Part shown: positions 34,133-42,198 of the stretch, one piece after another | Layout of the letters: each line of letters begins with the position of its first letter | Numbering within the stretch: position 1 is the stretch's first letter | Source of the DNA: Oscillospiraceae bacterium | GTDB lineage: Bacteria > Bacillota > Clostridia > Oscillospirales > Oscillospiraceae | Assembly (NCBI GenBank): GCA_009782435.1 | Contig: WRJA01000001.1 | Location: 1 to 64,000 of the forward strand | Length of the DNA: 64,000 nucleotides | Direction: 5' to 3' | Position numbers and translations under genes: made by a program | The notes under the pieces: generated by a model | Databases searched by the model: none | The model's input: only the letters and a program-made list of their open reading frames with translations | What the model was told of the DNA's origin: nothing

Positions 34133-34159
34133 AAAAAAATAAAGAGCTTATAAAAGCTC
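34133..34159 (-). terminator. Intrinsic terminator in the trkA leader (attenuator)
   Basis: On the minus strand a stem GAGCTT/AAGCTC with 4-nt loop (34144-34159) is followed by an 11-nt tract of T with a single A (34133-34143). It lies about 70 nt downstream of the promoter start and about 65 nt before the trkA ATG, so it would cut trkA transcription unless bypassed. That suggests a regulated leader; I recognise no known riboswitch. Confidence 0.65.
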
Positions 34160-34234
34160 CCCACCCTAAAGCCGTAAACTTGAGCAGCCGAATCGCCCGA
34201 CTGTCAACCGGTAAACAATAATTAAATTTTCTGT

Positions 34235-34263
34235 ATTATAACGCGCGCTCCCCGCGATGTCAA
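34235..34263 (-). promoter_or_regulatory. Perfect-consensus sigma-A promoter of trkA-trkH
   Basis: Minus strand TTGACA (34258-34263), 17-bp spacer, TATAAT (34235-34240). Among the strongest-looking promoters in the window, paired with a terminator in the leader. Confidence 0.85.
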
Positions 34264-34368
34264 CCTTGATTTATTGATTTACCCGGGTATCCGGGGTAGC
34301 GGGACGGCGCCGGCGCGCGATCACTCTCATGCGCATGTCGCCGGACTGAGGTTTTTCGCGGGGACGCC

Positions 34369-35955
34369 CTAAAGAGAGTAGCATTTGACTTCCGCGCCTT
34401 CCTTTGTGAACTGACAAGCCGACACGGCGTCGTGAACATAGTATGACACATTGGACATTATTATCTTGGTCCCCTCGTGTATGGTGTTTTTGACCACTAT
34501 CTTCCCCGAACTGTCCGTCTCGATCTCCGCTTTAAGACGGATATAGCTTTTCATCAGCTCCTCCACTTCGGCGTTTGTCCTTTCCAGTCGGGTCGAAATG
34601 CCCGGAGGCGCCGACTGCTTCGCATGTCCCCGGTCCGCTTCGGCCGCCTCTCCCGCTATCTGACGCAGTCTTCTCTGCTCGGTCCTCTTTTCGACGAGCA
34701 GTTTTTCAAGCTCATGATACTCATCCATGAGGGTCCGGTCAGGTCCGGTCTCAAGCAGAGTGTGCGCGCCCGACGTGGCGGACCCCACGACCTTCACGGA
34801 TATAAGAGCAGTCGCTTTTAATTCCCCTCCGCTGACATACCCGGGATTAAAGTCCGCCAGTATGCTGCTTTTTGCAAATACTTTGCTGTGCAGTATGCTG
34901 TTGGCCGAGATGTTGCCTCCCGAGACGACCGTACACATTTGAATGAACTTCGACACTATGTCTCCGCCGGCGTTAAGGCGGCCTTTGGCCTCTCCGTGCA
35001 CTCCTTTCGCCAGAATGATCTTTCCGCCCGCTGTCAGGAACGCGGCCTCCATAATGCCGCTAACATATATATCGCCCGTAGCCTTAACGGAATATCCGGC
35101 CAGCACATCACCCTTTACCAAGACTGTGCCGTCATAATCTACGTCACCGGTACCCGGTCCCACATCTCCTTTTACTGTATAAACATTGTTGACTGTTATC
35201 TTTCCCGACTGCATTTCCACATGTCCGGAGACTTTTGCGGTAAGCACGCACTCGTCTTCGGAGATTTCCGTGTTGTTACCGTATTTCAGTCGCAGTCTGA
35301 GAGGTTTTGCCGACGGTATTTTAACGCCCGGGACATTAATTCCGGGCTGCCCGTCATAAGCCGGCGTCAGGACGGCCAAAACATCACCGGCTGAGACCTG
35401 ATTGAGAAGATTTAACTGGTGGAAGTCGATATTACCGTCATCGTCCGTCTCCGGCCGAAAATCATTGTCAGTATCAAAATGGTATTCAATAACAGCGTCC
35501 CTGCTCTGCTCCGGCGGGGTGCCCTCCGCTACCGGAAAATCGGTGCAGTAACTCCTGTTTTGCAGCCAATTGTCAACAGCCTCGTCAATGATCCCGTGTT
35601 TTACCCCGGCGACGGAAAGCTTTTCAATGAACTCGTTTTTGCCGAGTTTTTTCCCATCGTTTGATTCCGGATAGACTCTCACGAAAGCTTTCATCTTATC
35701 TTCCGACATTTTCACCGAAATGCTCTCGTCGACCGGCGGAATGATAATGTCGCTCAATTTGATCTCGGTCTGTCCCGATATGTGCGCCAAAGCATTTTTT
35801 AATGCCTCTTTATCTATCCGTTCGATTTTGGTTTTAGCCAAATAAAGATTGATTTCAAGAAATGATACCGGATCTCCGCCGTCCGACTGCGGATATACAG
35901 TCAGATACAGCCCGTCGTTTGTAGTATTGAGTTTAAAATAAGCATTTTGACGCAT
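34369..35955 (-). CDS. FapA family protein (DUF342, flagellar-assembly-protein-A-like)
   Basis: 528 aa. N-terminal region with Pro/Asp-rich sequence, then a central beta-helix of short repeats (GDVGPGTGDVDYDGTVLVKG, VKATGDIYVSGIMEAA, AGGDIVSKFIQ, GGNISANSILHSKVFA) and a C-terminal coiled coil (about 400-475). This matches the DUF342/FapA family, found in Clostridia and Vibrio and linked to polar or membrane localisation. It is the last gene of an operon with a CheY-like receiver and a CheX-like protein, so a signalling role independent of flagella is likely (no flagellar genes are seen). Confidence 0.88.
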   Translation of the reverse strand: MRQNAYFKLNTTNDGLYLTVYPQSDGGDPVSFLEINLYLAKTKIERIDKEALKNALAHISGQTEIKLSDIIIPPVDESISVKMSEDKMKAFVRVYPESNDGKKLGKNEFIEKLSVAGVKHGIIDEAVDNWLQNRSYCTDFPVAEGTPPEQSRDAVIEYHFDTDNDFRPETDDDGNIDFHQLNLLNQVSAGDVLAVLTPAYDGQPGINVPGVKIPSAKPLRLRLKYGNNTEISEDECVLTAKVSGHVEMQSGKITVNNVYTVKGDVGPGTGDVDYDGTVLVKGDVLAGYSVKATGDIYVSGIMEAAFLTAGGKIILAKGVHGEAKGRLNAGGDIVSKFIQMCTVVSGGNISANSILHSKVFAKSSILADFNPGYVSGGELKATALISVKVVGSATSGAHTLLETGPDRTLMDEYHELEKLLVEKRTEQRRLRQIAGEAAEADRGHAKQSAPPGISTRLERTNAEVEELMKSYIRLKAEIETDSSGKIVVKNTIHEGTKIIMSNVSYYVHDAVSACQFTKEGAEVKCYSL

Positions 35956-36006
35956 AACTCAAAATCACTCCTTACGCTGCAGTTGTTACGCGGAAAAGCA
36001 TGCGCT

Positions 36007-36375
36007 TCATTGAGCGCCGGACAATATGTCGGATACGATCTGTAAAAGCAGCTCCTTTTCAAAGGGTTTTTGCAGAAATTCAAAGGCTCCGAGGATAAGC
36101 GCCTCCGAAATCTTGCTGTTTTGCGCCGACGCTGAAAGCATGATGACCTTTGCGTTCGGATCGATCTCAAGAATTCTTTCCAAAGTTTCGATTCCGTCCA
36201 TAACAGGCATCGTAATATCCAATGTCGTTATGTCCGGTCGCAATTCCTTAAATTTTTCAAACCCTTCAGCGCCGTCCGACGCATCGCCGACAATCGTATG
36301 CCCCGCTTCCTCCAACGCTTCCCGCACTATGAATCTTGATAATTCCGAATCGTCGATAATAAGAAACCTTGCCAC
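36007..36375 (-). CDS. CheY-like single-domain response regulator
   Basis: 122 aa, receiver domain only. Phospho-acceptor Asp in TLDITMPVMDG, acidic pair in IIDDSELSR, conserved Thr/Ser region VIMLSAS and Lys in FLQKPFEKE. GTG start with GGGAAAGG upstream. Sits between a CheX-like gene and fapA, so its output is probably protein-protein interaction rather than DNA binding; no kinase is in the window. Confidence 0.93.
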   Translation of the reverse strand: MARFLIIDDSELSRFIVREALEEAGHTIVGDASDGAEGFEKFKELRPDITTLDITMPVMDGIETLERILEIDPNAKVIMLSASAQNSKISEALILGAFEFLQKPFEKELLLQIVSDILSGAQ

Positions 36376-36404
36376 TTTGCCTTTCCCCTTTCCCAGGTTT
36401 GCTG

Positions 36405-37241
36405 TTATATGATACTCACATTATTGTCAAATGAAAAAATAAAAACTGTTTCAACGCCGTCAACGGTAACAGGCAAGCAATACAACGAGCTTTCCGACAC
36501 GAGCGTTTTATCAGAACCGTGTGCCGGCAGCGAAATCTCCAACCTTATATTCTCGTTACTGAGTTCAGATGCGTACAATCCGTTTATGCAGTTTATGAAT
36601 TCGCACAGACTGTCCTCATAAGCAGCGTCTATCATTTTCGGCAGCTCTCTTTTCGCGTACTTGCCCGCTACCGCGTGCAGACTGTCCTCACTGCCCGAAA
36701 TACCGAGAAAGATGCGATGCTCGCCTTTTAATTCCTGACAGGCCAAATGCTCAAAATCAAATTTTTGTGCAGCGTATGCTTTTTTTAAGATCACCTTGTC
36801 CGATATACAGCGGATTATTCCTTCGATCGTTTTCCCGACAAAACGGTTGTAATACACGGGATCGGTGTATATGAAACCCGGAAGCAGATTTTTGTATTCC
36901 CCGGAGCTCCTTAGTTTTTCCACTTCCGCTTCTGTAATACCGCTGTCTCTTTGGTAAACTTTCAGGGTTTCGTCCACAGCCTCCGAAGCGTCAAAGAATA
37001 TGAATACAGGGATGATTTTTTTCAAGTCTCCGCTGTTTATCGCTTCGACGTCATCATCACTGAGATCATATTCCGCTTTAAATTCCGATAAATGTTTGAG
37101 AGCTTCATCCCTCGTGAGCAGTTTTTTCCCGACAAGCTCGTCTGTAAACGCGGGATACGGCAGAGCCGCGATTTTTGCAATGTCCGCCTCCGGTACTATG
37201 CCGTGTTCCGAAAGATAATGTCCGAAATACAGCCCGAACAT
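36405..37241 (-). CDS. Protein with C-terminal CheX-like phosphatase domain
   Basis: 278 aa. The ATG at 37241 has GGAGGAG 7 nt upstream; the frame extends to 37286 but without a ribosome site. Residues about 1-125 are acidic helical sequence of unknown role. About 130-278 (GFIYTDPVYYNRFVGKTIEG, EDSLCEFINCINGLYASEL with the E-x2-N pattern, NIRLEISLPAHG) matches the CheX/CheC-type chemotaxis phosphatase fold. It probably dephosphorylates the CheY-like protein encoded next. Promoter at 37310-37338. Confidence 0.75.
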   Translation of the reverse strand: MFGLYFGHYLSEHGIVPEADIAKIAALPYPAFTDELVGKKLLTRDEALKHLSEFKAEYDLSDDDVEAINSGDLKKIIPVFIFFDASEAVDETLKVYQRDSGITEAEVEKLRSSGEYKNLLPGFIYTDPVYYNRFVGKTIEGIIRCISDKVILKKAYAAQKFDFEHLACQELKGEHRIFLGISGSEDSLHAVAGKYAKRELPKMIDAAYEDSLCEFINCINGLYASELSNENIRLEISLPAHGSDKTLVSESSLYCLPVTVDGVETVFIFSFDNNVSII

Positions 37242-37309
37242 AGTTCTCCTCCCATCGTCGACCGCTTCGCGGTTGTTTTCGATCAATGTATTGTTTATGC
37301 CTTGCGTCG

Positions 37310-37338
37310 ATTATACTTCAATGCCTTCCGTTTTTCAA
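37310..37338 (-). promoter_or_regulatory. Sigma-A promoter of the CheX-CheY-FapA operon
   Basis: Minus strand TTGAAA (37333-37338), 17-bp spacer, TATAAT (37310-37315), about 70 bp upstream of the start codon. Confidence 0.75.
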
Positions 37339-37450
37339 GATGTGAGTCGTCATAAAACACCGATTTTTATCCGCTTGACTCATGGTGTAAACTGTAAGCA
37401 TGATATCTTTTATGATCCGGCGCTCGCCGGAAGAGACGGACGGCAGAACA

Positions 37451-38746
37451 ATGAATACATATAAAAGCGAAAAACCCGATGCCGGCGGGGAGCCGAAAAA
37501 AGAACGGCTGCTGACAAAAGACTACACTGTCGTTATGCTCTCGTCAGGCTGCATCAACTTTTTCAACAACGCATGTATAGCGGCTATGCCGCTATACATG
37601 ATGTTTCTGACCGGCAGAGCTTTCTTTTCGGGGTTGATAATGTCGGCCTACTCTCTCACCGCCCTTGCGGTGCGTCCCGCGGCGGGCGTTCTTTGCGATA
37701 AGTTCGGCAGGGTCCGGCTTCTTGTCGCCGGCGCTTTTTTATGCGCGCTGAGCTGTGCAGGCTTCGGTTTCACGACCGCGATAGCCTTTATAATCGCGCT
37801 GCGTCTTACGGGCGGGGTCGGTTTCGGTTTTCAATCCACCTGCGCCGGCGCCGTTGCCGCCGACGTCGTGCCGAAAAGCAGATTAGCCGAAGGTATCGGA
37901 TACTACAGCCTCAATTCCACGGTCGGCCAGATCCTGGCGCCGGCGATCGCTCTTTTCATCATTGCCGGCGGAACGATCGAGGACTATAAGAATCTGTTTT
38001 TTATTTGCGCCGGCATCACCTTTGCGGCAGGTATTTTCGGCAGCCTGATAACATATGAACGCAAACAAAAAATGCAAAAAGACGTCCGGGCGGGCTTGTA
38101 TGATGAAAACCCGGATGAGAAAACCGATCTTATCTCGGACCCCTTTCTCGAACCTCCTCCGTCAAAGACTGTCTTAGGCTTTGAATACGGCGTTTTCGCT
38201 CCCGCCGCCGTTATGATACTGCTGTACTTCGGTTTTTCGAGCGTATTCACTTTCCTGACCGTTTTCGCCGATTGGAAAGGTTTCGGCAACAGCGGCTTGT
38301 TTTACACTTTCAGCGCCGTCGGCGTTTTGGCTTCAAGGCTCGTTGTCGGTAAGATAGTCGACAAACGCGGCTCTGACATAATAGTTATACCGTTTTTAGC
38401 CTTGCTTACGGTCTGTATGTCGATACTCCCGCTCGTCCGGTCCATGGCGCAGCTTTCCGTACTTGCCGTACCCATCGGACTCGCGCAAGGCGCAATACTC
38501 CCGGCAATGAATTCGATGATGTTTCGAAGATGCTCGCCGGCCCGGCGCGGCACGGCGTCAGGAGCGTTTTTCGCTTCCATAGACCTCGGTTTTGCCGTCA
38601 GCACTCCGATACTCGGCGTTATCTCCGACGCGACAGACATACGATTCGCGTTTTGGGTGAGCGCAGTCTGGATAGCTGTTTCCCTTCTGGTCTATATACT
38701 CATTTGCACCGACAAACGTTATTACGAAAAAAAAGCCCGGCGCTGA
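37451..38746 (+). CDS. Major facilitator superfamily transporter
   Basis: 431 aa from ATG 37451 (ATG 37400 would add 17 residues; neither has a strong ribosome site). Twelve predicted helices with a charged central loop (about 195-240). MFS motif A is visible as CDKFGRVRLLVAG after helix 2, with a second, weaker copy GKIVDKRGSD in the C-terminal half. Substrate unknown; drug or metabolite efflux is typical for this group. Divergent from the CheX-like operon and ended by a large palindromic terminator. Confidence 0.88.
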   Translation: MNTYKSEKPDAGGEPKKERLLTKDYTVVMLSSGCINFFNNACIAAMPLYMMFLTGRAFFSGLIMSAYSLTALAVRPAAGVLCDKFGRVRLLVAGAFLCALSCAGFGFTTAIAFIIALRLTGGVGFGFQSTCAGAVAADVVPKSRLAEGIGYYSLNSTVGQILAPAIALFIIAGGTIEDYKNLFFICAGITFAAGIFGSLITYERKQKMQKDVRAGLYDENPDEKTDLISDPFLEPPPSKTVLGFEYGVFAPAAVMILLYFGFSSVFTFLTVFADWKGFGNSGLFYTFSAVGVLASRLVVGKIVDKRGSDIIVIPFLALLTVCMSILPLVRSMAQLSVLAVPIGLAQGAILPAMNSMMFRRCSPARRGTASGAFFASIDLGFAVSTPILGVISDATDIRFAFWVSAVWIAVSLLVYILICTDKRYYEKKARR

Positions 38747-38767
38747 CCGCTGCGGGACCGCGGGGTC

Positions 38768-38817
38768 CCGAAACAAAAGAAACCGCAGCCGCGCGGCTGC
38801 GGTTTCTTTTGTTTCGG
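38768..38817. terminator. Bidirectional terminator, 50-bp perfect palindrome
   Basis: Arms of 24 bp with a self-complementary CG centre; the core AACCGCAGCCG/CGGCTGCGGTT is flanked by TTTCTTTTGTTTC on either strand. It serves the MFS gene on the plus strand and can end minus-strand transcripts from the 39081 reductase. Confidence 0.9.
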
Positions 38818-38837
38818 ATTACCCGATGTGTTTTAAG

Positions 38838-38885
38838 TCACCTTTCGCTTTCTTTCTTTTCATCAGGCTCAATTCTTACTATCAT
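38838..38885 (-). CDS. Possible 15-aa highly charged peptide
   Basis: ATG at 38885 preceded by AAAGGGG with 9-nt spacing, reading MIVRIEPDEKKESER then TGA, between the reductase stop and the big terminator on the same strand. The ribosome site is the only support; it may be chance. Confidence 0.2.
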   Translation of the reverse strand: MIVRIEPDEKKESER

Positions 38886-39080
38886 TTTTTTGTTCCCCTT
38901 TCAGCCGGCATTTTAATGCCGAAATCGGGCCGCTCCGGTTGCATTATCCTCGGTAAGGTTACGAAATGTTTTTGCTTCTCTTATCAATATACACCGGTAT
39001 CGTTACATTATTGTTACAAAATAAGATTTAAGCTGATTTTTTTATAAAATAATTTACCGGGCTGCCGTATGTCGGCGCGG

Positions 39081-41042
39081 TCACACAACAGCGATATTGA
39101 TCGCGGCGTTATAGCCCGAAACTATCGCCGCCCTCACCGTGCCGACCGCTGAGCAATTGCCCGCGGCAACAAATTCCGGGCCTGCGTCCCTTAATGCTTC
39201 GACCTCGCTCGACAACGGTTTCATCCCCGCGGAAACGACTATCGTATCCGCAGGGATGAAAAATTCAATGCCGTCTTTACCGGCGGCTTTTATGCCGTCG
39301 TCCGTCACGGCGACGCATCTTGTTTCGGTCTTGACCGATACGCCGCAGGCCGCAAGCTCGCGGTCTATGCTTTGAATGTGCCGGAAATTGGCGTCAGCCG
39401 CATATTTTTCCGCCATTTCGATGACAGTGACCTTTTTCCCGTTCATTGCCAAATATAAAGCCGTCTCGATCCCGCAAAGCCCGCCGCCGATCATAACGAC
39501 CGCGTCTCCCGTATCCGTTTTATACGCTCGGTCGACCGCAATAACGTTTTTTTTGTTTATCCCCGGAATACTCGGCCATATGTTAACAGCGCCGACAGCC
39601 GCGATAAGGACGTCGGGTCCTTCTGTCATTACCAATTCCGGCGTGACCTGCGTATTGTATCTCAGATCGACTTTCAGGGAGCGAAGCTCCGCCTCCAAGG
39701 ATCGTATAAGGGCATAGAGGTCGCGCTTAAACGGTACCGCTTCGGCAAAATTCAAAGCGCCGCCCAAAACTCCGCTCTTTTCGCAAAGCGTTACGTCGTG
39801 TCCGCGTCTCGCCGCCGTGACAGCCGCCTGCATACCGCAAGGTCCGCCTCCGGCTGTCAGCACTCTCTTTTTCCCTTGCGCCGGCGGCATGAAGCGGACT
39901 TCATATTCATAACCTGTTTCCGGATTCACACTGCAGCGGATCGCGCCGTTCATAAAACGGTGGGACTGGCAGGTCCCGCAGCGCAGGCATGTCCTGATAC
40001 GGTCGCAATTTCCGCTTTTCGCTTTATTCACAGTGTCCGGATCAGCCACAAGTTGCCTTCCCAAGGCGATGATATCCGCTTTGCCCTCGGTCAAGGCTTT
40101 TTCCATCATAACGGGATCGGAAAAACCGCCGACGGCCGTTACGGGAATGTTTTTGACCGCCTCTTTCACAGCCGCCGCGTATTTCAGCAGATGACCTCTC
40201 TGCATGAACATTGACGATTGCATGATATCCTGCTGCGTTCTGTCATAGTGAACGGAAGCTGAGACATGTATGCTGTCGATATGTGGCGCCAATATCCCGC
40301 ATATTTTCACCGCTTCCTCCGTCTGCAGTCCGTCCGGCAGATAATCGCTGCCGTTGATGCGGAGCTCCACGGGAAACCCGGCGCCGCAGCGCTCTCGTAT
40401 GCGCTCGATTATCATGAGCGCGAACCGGCAGCGATTCTCCGTGTTTCCTCCGAAACGGTCCGTGCGTTTGTTTATGTTCGGAGAAAAAAACTGCCCGATA
40501 AGCCATCCGTGACCGGCGTGGAGCTGTACCATATCGAAATACGAGCGCTTCGCGTTCAGCGCGGACAGCGCGAAAGACTCGACCAACTCCTCTATCATGT
40601 CTTCGGTGAGTTCTCTTGAAGTCGTTTGCACGGCCTTTTCTGTCTGAAAGCCGATAGTGACCGGGTGTTCAGAGGGACCCCACGGGCGTTCCGATCCGAT
40701 AAATTCGGGATTGCATGTCATCCCTCCGTGGCTGAGCTGGCAGCACGCGACGGCGTTAAAGCGGTGTATCCCTTCGGCGCAGCGCATCAGCGAATGCAGA
40801 CAGTTTGAGGAGCGGATCATGATATGGTTCGGATGCGACTTCCCGGAGGGGTGGACGATGCAGTCGCCTACCGTGACCATTGCGGCCCCTCCCCGGGCTT
40901 TTCGCGCGTAATAAGCGCAGTTGTATGGATTTAAAGTACCGTCCGGATTAATGTCATTTTGAGATGTGGGAGAGGACACCACCCTGTTTTTCAGCGTCAA
41001 ATTCCCGATTTTCACGGGAGTGAACAGTTTTTCAAACCGCAT
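39081..41042 (-). CDS. Iron-sulfur old-yellow-enzyme-type reductase, stand-alone copy
   Basis: 653 aa, ATG with AGGAGG upstream. FMN barrel with LHAGHGWLIGQFFSP and NKRTDRFGG (the second His of the usual HxxxxLxHQF block is Gly here), cysteine cluster CX2CX2CX11C (CLRCGTCQSH), FAD and NAD folds (RVLTAGGGPCGMQAA, VVMIGGGLCGIETA). Full-length paralog of the enzymes at 4877 and 6837, but not next to a transporter; it has its own promoter (41130-41158). Probably reduces a different unsaturated compound. Confidence 0.92.
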   Translation of the reverse strand: MRFEKLFTPVKIGNLTLKNRVVSSPTSQNDINPDGTLNPYNCAYYARKARGGAAMVTVGDCIVHPSGKSHPNHIMIRSSNCLHSLMRCAEGIHRFNAVACCQLSHGGMTCNPEFIGSERPWGPSEHPVTIGFQTEKAVQTTSRELTEDMIEELVESFALSALNAKRSYFDMVQLHAGHGWLIGQFFSPNINKRTDRFGGNTENRCRFALMIIERIRERCGAGFPVELRINGSDYLPDGLQTEEAVKICGILAPHIDSIHVSASVHYDRTQQDIMQSSMFMQRGHLLKYAAAVKEAVKNIPVTAVGGFSDPVMMEKALTEGKADIIALGRQLVADPDTVNKAKSGNCDRIRTCLRCGTCQSHRFMNGAIRCSVNPETGYEYEVRFMPPAQGKKRVLTAGGGPCGMQAAVTAARRGHDVTLCEKSGVLGGALNFAEAVPFKRDLYALIRSLEAELRSLKVDLRYNTQVTPELVMTEGPDVLIAAVGAVNIWPSIPGINKKNVIAVDRAYKTDTGDAVVMIGGGLCGIETALYLAMNGKKVTVIEMAEKYAADANFRHIQSIDRELAACGVSVKTETRCVAVTDDGIKAAGKDGIEFFIPADTIVVSAGMKPLSSEVEALRDAGPEFVAAGNCSAVGTVRAAIVSGYNAAINIAVV

Positions 41043-41129
41043 GCCGCGCCTCCTGCCTTATTCCGGTTTCCCGGAACTCATTATTTGCCCCGGCGTGTAT
41101 TCATCGCTCTTTCTTGTCCCGCCAAGGAA

Positions 41130-41158
41130 ATAATAATATATTTCGCATATAACTTCAA
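41130..41158 (-). promoter_or_regulatory. Sigma-A promoter of the stand-alone reductase
   Basis: Minus strand TTGAAG (41153-41158), 17-bp spacer, TATTAT (41130-41135). Confidence 0.6.
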
Positions 41159-41278
41159 TTCGGAAATCATCTGTATCCGGTTATACCGAGTTTGTCTTCC
41201 GGGGGCTCCTGTCAGAAGCGTCAAAAATGCGGATAAAATGCCGACAGGGACGAACACCGGATGACAAACACAAAGCAC

Positions 41279-41309
41279 AATCCCTGAAACCGTTGAGATT
41301 TCAGGGATT
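41279..41309. terminator. Terminator hairpin next to tRNA-Val
   Basis: Perfect 11-bp arms AATCCCTGAAA/TTTCAGGGATT around 9 nt. Six T follow on the plus strand and hence an A-run precedes it on the minus strand, just after the tRNA 3' end. Likely tRNA terminator despite the poor minus-strand U-run, or a plus-strand terminator. Confidence 0.6.
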
Positions 41310-41312
41310 TTT

Positions 41313-41388
41313 TGGTGGACGCTACAGGACTTGAACCTGTGACCTTCCGCACGTCAAGCGGAAGCTCTACCGGCTGAGCTAAGCGTCC
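41313..41388 (-). tRNA. tRNA-Val (GAC)
   Basis: 76-nt cloverleaf with encoded CCA: acceptor GGACGCT/AGCGTCC, D arm GCTC/GAGC, anticodon stem TCCGC/GCGGA with loop TTGACGT (anticodon GAC), T arm ACAGG-TTCAAGT-CCTGT. Promoter at 41411-41440. Confidence 0.97.
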
Positions 41389-41410
41389 GGGTGATGCTTT
41401 AACAAGGGGC

Positions 41411-41440
41411 ATTATACTTAAATAAGCGCCCCCTTGTCAA
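41411..41440 (-). promoter_or_regulatory. Sigma-A promoter of tRNA-Val
   Basis: Minus strand TTGACA (41435-41440), 18-bp spacer, TATAAT (41411-41416), about 22 bp before the tRNA 5' end. Confidence 0.85.
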
Positions 41441-41487
41441 TCCGTATTTTCAGCCTGCTTTTCGGCTTGCCCCGGGTCTGCGAAAAA

Positions 41488-42090
41488 TCACCAAACCAAA
41501 ACGTGACATTTTGCTTCAACTCCTCCGCACTCGGCGATGACCATGCCCCAACCGGAGCCTACCGCAGTCACGACGCCGTCTTTGTCGATCGTGCATATAT
41601 CCTCGTCTGTACTGCTCCAATTGGCAGTCGCTTCAAGATCCAGCGGATATATCGTCGCGTTCAGCGGTATTTTATTGCCGATGCTCATTGCGAATTCGGT
41701 TCTTTGTTCGTTGCCGTAGTTTATTTGTATCGCCGAGACTTCCGGCGGCGTCGGCGTCGGCGGCGTCGGCGTCGGCGTCGGCGGCGGCGGCGGCGTTATT
41801 TCAACGGTCGGCGTCGGGGCCGGTTCCTCTTCTCCCGAAAGGCCGATGGTTATAAGAGCTATGACCGCCGCTATAACGGCGACCAAAAGGACAACTCCGA
41901 AAATCGCCTGCCATTTCGCATTCTCCTGCATCCTCGCGTTCGCAGGCGTCCCGGGCTGAGCGGCGGCAGTCGTCGCCGCGGTCCGGGTCGTCGGTTTGCT
42001 TCTGGCCGCGCCGCAATGAGGACATCTGCTTTTTAATCCCGAGTACCGGCGGTCGCATTTTTTACAGGTTATTGTTGGAATGATCCCCAT
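41488..42090 (-). CDS. Membrane protein: zinc ribbon, one helix, Pro/Thr linker, Big2-like domain
   Basis: 200 aa. N-terminal zinc ribbon CKKC and CPHC (residues about 9-27), one membrane helix (about 61-85), a Pro/Thr linker (about 90-115) coded by GGCGTC-type repeats, and a C-terminal bacterial Ig-like (Big2-type) domain (NKIPLNATIYPLD, WSSTDEDICTIDKDGVVTA). The ribbon is predicted inside and the Ig domain outside. Promoter at 42153-42181. Not recognised as a named family; a cell-surface role is inferred. Confidence 0.75.
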   Translation of the reverse strand: MGIIPTITCKKCDRRYSGLKSRCPHCGAARSKPTTRTAATTAAAQPGTPANARMQENAKWQAIFGVVLLVAVIAAVIALITIGLSGEEEPAPTPTVEITPPPPPTPTPTPPTPTPPEVSAIQINYGNEQRTEFAMSIGNKIPLNATIYPLDLEATANWSSTDEDICTIDKDGVVTAVGSGWGMVIAECGGVEAKCHVLVW

Positions 42091-42152
42091 TTATATTCCG
42101 ACCTTTCCGTATGAATGAAAATCTATGCCCGGCAATAATCATATTTATATCA

Positions 42153-42181
42153 ATTCTACACTTAATACGGGTATTCGTCAA
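42153..42181 (-). promoter_or_regulatory. Sigma-A promoter of the zinc-ribbon/Big2 gene
   Basis: Minus strand TTGACG (42176-42181), 17-bp spacer, TAGAAT (42153-42158), directly after the phosphodiesterase stop. Confidence 0.65.
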
Positions 42182-42198
42182 GTATCGGAAGAAGTCAA

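Larger units (their letters stand above)
34069..34368. other. Leader and promoter region of trkA
   Basis: 300 bp between trkA and fapA. Holds a perfect-consensus promoter (34235-34263), a leader of about 160 nt and an intrinsic terminator within it (34133-34159). The left-over 105 bp after fapA contain GC-rich inverted segments (ACCCGGGT palindrome about 34279) but no clear terminator. Confidence 0.65.
38747..39080. other. Convergent intergenic region
   Basis: 334 bp between convergent genes. Holds a GGGACC/GGTCCC stem (about 38754-38769), a 50-bp perfect palindrome (38768-38817), a possible 15-codon frame (38838-38885) and a small CGGCATT/AATGCCG stem near 38911-38926. Confidence 0.6.

Noticed and set aside
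34160..34228. c-di-AMP (ydaO-type) riboswitch in the trkA leader
   Set aside because: The leader before the terminator is only about 70 nt and lacks the conserved ydaO core; kept only as an unassigned attenuator.
37287..37399. Plus-strand promoter for the MFS gene from TTGACT near 37375
   Set aside because: No acceptable -10 box at proper spacing; the match is too weak to list.
41737..41800. GGCGTC repeats considered as a CRISPR-like or tandem repeat element
   Set aside because: They are the codons of a Pro/Thr linker in a coding gene, with no spacers. No CRISPR array was seen in the window.
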